DNA of 6,249 nt, taken from Paracoccus sp. (in: a-proteobacteria). GTDB taxonomy: Bacteria; Pseudomonadota; Alphaproteobacteria; Rhodobacterales; Rhodobacteraceae. Positions 4,898-6,249 of the stretch are shown piece after piece. The translations under genes were made by a program, and so were the position numbers. The stretch's first letter is position 1; the number at the start of each line of letters is the position of its first letter. A model generated the notes under the pieces. It was not told where the DNA came from, ran no database searches, and was given only the letters and a program-made list of their open reading frames with translations. The stretch spans positions 1 to 6,249 of the forward strand of contig JAPSIP010000095.1 in assembly GCA_031178645.1 (NCBI GenBank). The letters run 5' to 3'.

Positions 4898-6249
4898 ATG
4901 ATCCGCGCGTTCCTGGCTGTCGTCCTGACGGTCCTGACCATCCATGTGTCTTCTGCCTGGGCGCAAGAACCGACCATACCCAACTACCAGACCTGGGAAC
5001 GCGCCGCGACGCAGAGCGAGCAACTGGTCGGCGATGCCGAAACCCCGGCCGCGCAACTGAACGACATCCGCGCCCGCGTCGTCGATTGGCGCAGGCAGTT
5101 CGAGGATGCGCAGGGGATCAACGCCGACCGGATCGCCACGGTGGAAGGGCAGATCGCCTCCTTGGGTCCGGCGCCGGCCGAAGGCGCAACGGAACCCGAT
5201 GACATCGCCGCGCGGCGTGCGGAATTGCAGGCCCAGCTTGCCGAATTGCAGGCCCCACGCCTTGCCGCGGTTGAGGCTTTCAGCCGCGCCGACGCCTTGA
5301 TCCGGCGGATCGACCAGGTGCTGAGCGAACGGCAGGTCAGCGAACTTGCGCGGCTGTCCACCTCGCCGGTGCTGCCGGGCAACTGGCTGCTGGCGGCATC
5401 GGAAACGACCCGGCTGGTCAACGGGATCTGGGAAAATACCGGCCAGCGGATCAACGAACGCGCAACCTGGGATGAGATTCGCCCCCGCTTGCCGCAGGTC
5501 GCGGGCTATCTGATCGCGGCGCTGCTGCTGCTGACGCTGGGGCGCCATTGGGTCGAGGCGCTTCCCTCGCGCCTGTCGGCGCGGGCGATGGATTATTCCC
5601 GCGCGGTGGTGGCCTTTGTGGTGTCGCTAGCCCAGATCGTGCTGCCGATGATAGGGATCTATCTGCTGATCAGCGCCCTGACGGCGACAGAGATCTTTGG
5701 TCCCTGGACGCGGCCGTTCCTGGACGCCATGCCCGTCGCGGCGGTGATCCTGTTCGGGGCCGCCTGGCTGGCCCGCCAGTTGTTCCCCACCAAATCGGTC
5801 GCCTATGACACGCTGAACGTTCCCCAGCAGAAGCGCCAGAACGCCCGCTGGCTGATCAATTCCCTGGCGCTTGCCCTGGCGGTCCATCATGTCGCCTCGG
5901 TTGCCTTCCTCCCGCTGTCGGGCCTGGCCGAGCGGAATGCCCGGCTGGAACGCGTGCCGCTGGACTTTGCCGAAGGCGCGGCCGTCGTCTGGCATTTCGT
6001 GCTGATCGTGATCGCGGGGGCACTGCTGTTCAAGCTGGGCGTGATCCTGCGCCGGCTGAAGCCTTGGCCTGACCAGCCCGGCACCAGCTATCGCCACCGC
6101 GTCCTGTCCTTTGCGGGCGTGCTGAGCCGCCCCCTGGCCATTGCGGCGGTGATTGCTGCGGCCATCGGTTACGTCAATATCGGCAACCTGCTGATCTGGC
6201 CCTGGATCCAGACACTTGCCATGCTGGGCCTGCTGATCCTGCTGCAGGA
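4898..6249 (+). CDS. MscS-family mechanosensitive channel with DUF3772-type N-terminal region, 3' end missing
   Basis: The first 450 codons are in the window and the gene continues past the right edge. A signal peptide (1-22, cleavage after SAWA) leads to a periplasmic, helical, probably coiled-coil region. This runs from about 25 to 195 and includes the heptad-like RRAELQAQLAELQAPRLAAV at 106-125. Then at least six hydrophobic membrane segments follow, at about 201-218, 236-262, 279-295, 317-340, 361-384 and 405-450. This layout is that of large MscS/MscK-like inner-membrane proteins with an N-terminal DUF3772 domain. The conserved MscS pore helix and beta domain would lie beyond the window and are not seen, so the channel assignment rests on the N-terminal architecture. 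ATG at 4898 follows the cysK stop by 4 nt with GAAGG 8 nt upstream, indicating co-transcription with cysK. Such channels open under membrane tension and protect against osmotic downshock. Confidence 0.85.
   Translation, partial: MIRAFLAVVLTVLTIHVSSAWAQEPTIPNYQTWERAATQSEQLVGDAETPAAQLNDIRARVVDWRRQFEDAQGINADRIATVEGQIASLGPAPAEGATEPDDIAARRAELQAQLAELQAPRLAAVEAFSRADALIRRIDQVLSERQVSELARLSTSPVLPGNWLLAASETTRLVNGIWENTGQRINERATWDEIRPRLPQVAGYLIAALLLLTLGRHWVEALPSRLSARAMDYSRAVVAFVVSLAQIVLPMIGIYLLISALTATEIFGPWTRPFLDAMPVAAVILFGAAWLARQLFPTKSVAYDTLNVPQQKRQNARWLINSLALALAVHHVASVAFLPLSGLAERNARLERVPLDFAEGAAVVWHFVLIVIAGALLFKLGVILRRLKPWPDQPGTSYRHRVLSFAGVLSRPLAIAAVIAAAIGYVNIGNLLIWPWIQTLAMLGLLILLQ

Noticed and set aside
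3834..4901. 355-residue plus-strand frame overlapping cysK
   Set aside because: It is a shifted frame of cysK, extremely rich in Arg, Gly, Pro and His, with no recognisable motif. The cysK frame has the full PLP-enzyme signature.
3304..4983. 559-residue open frame on the minus strand opposite trgB and cysK
   Set aside because: It is antisense to two genes with clear catalytic motifs. Long antisense frames are common in GC-rich DNA, and its composition (many His, Gln, Arg, Gly, Asp) is that of a shadow frame. It shows no domain.

Overview
The window looks like a chromosomal segment of an alphaproteobacterium of the Rhodobacterales, most likely Paracoccus or a close relative. This rests on the very high GC of the right part and on the gene order there: DUF2059 protein, two-domain NUDIX protein, cysteine synthase, DUF3772/MscS channel. 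That order matches the tellurite-resistance locus (trgAB, cysK) described in Rhodobacter sphaeroides. The assignment is by recall and inference, not by a database search.

Left part (1-1692), visibly lower in GC and probably accessory DNA. On the minus strand, running off the left edge, is the DNA-binding half of a GntR/FadR-type regulator (1-272). It has a readable promoter and a perfect 15-bp dyad, ATTGGTAAGACCAAT (425-439), of the type bound by PdhR/LldR-like regulators. Next is a stretch with no supportable gene, then a decayed tyrosine recombinase (707-1448, plus strand). Its core-binding domain and its catalytic domain lie in two different frames, separated by a one-base frameshift at about 851-857, and its 5' end is missing. 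The catalytic residues are all still readable. A strong intrinsic terminator (1473-1506) follows. The integrase points at the 3' end of an intact tRNA-Ser(CGA) gene (1693-1782, minus strand), the usual arrangement of an island or prophage integrated at a tRNA. The tRNA gene therefore probably marks the right edge of an integrated element that extends to the left beyond the window.

Right part (1880-6249), high-GC core-type DNA, all on the plus strand: a secreted DUF2059 protein; a GTG-started NUDIX hydrolase of the TrgB type that overlaps it by 4 nt; a cysteine synthase after an 81-nt gap that may hold its own promoter; and, 4 nt after the cysK stop codon, the N-terminal 450 residues of an MscS-family channel with a DUF3772-type periplasmic region. 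Together they suggest a stress locus linking nucleotide-sugar clean-up, cysteine supply and envelope or osmotic protection.

I found no clear evidence for a wholly new system. The points most worth a second look are the frameshifted integrase beside the tRNA, the near-ideal GntR operator with no obvious target gene, and the fused GGCT-like/NUDIX protein in the tellurite-type operon.
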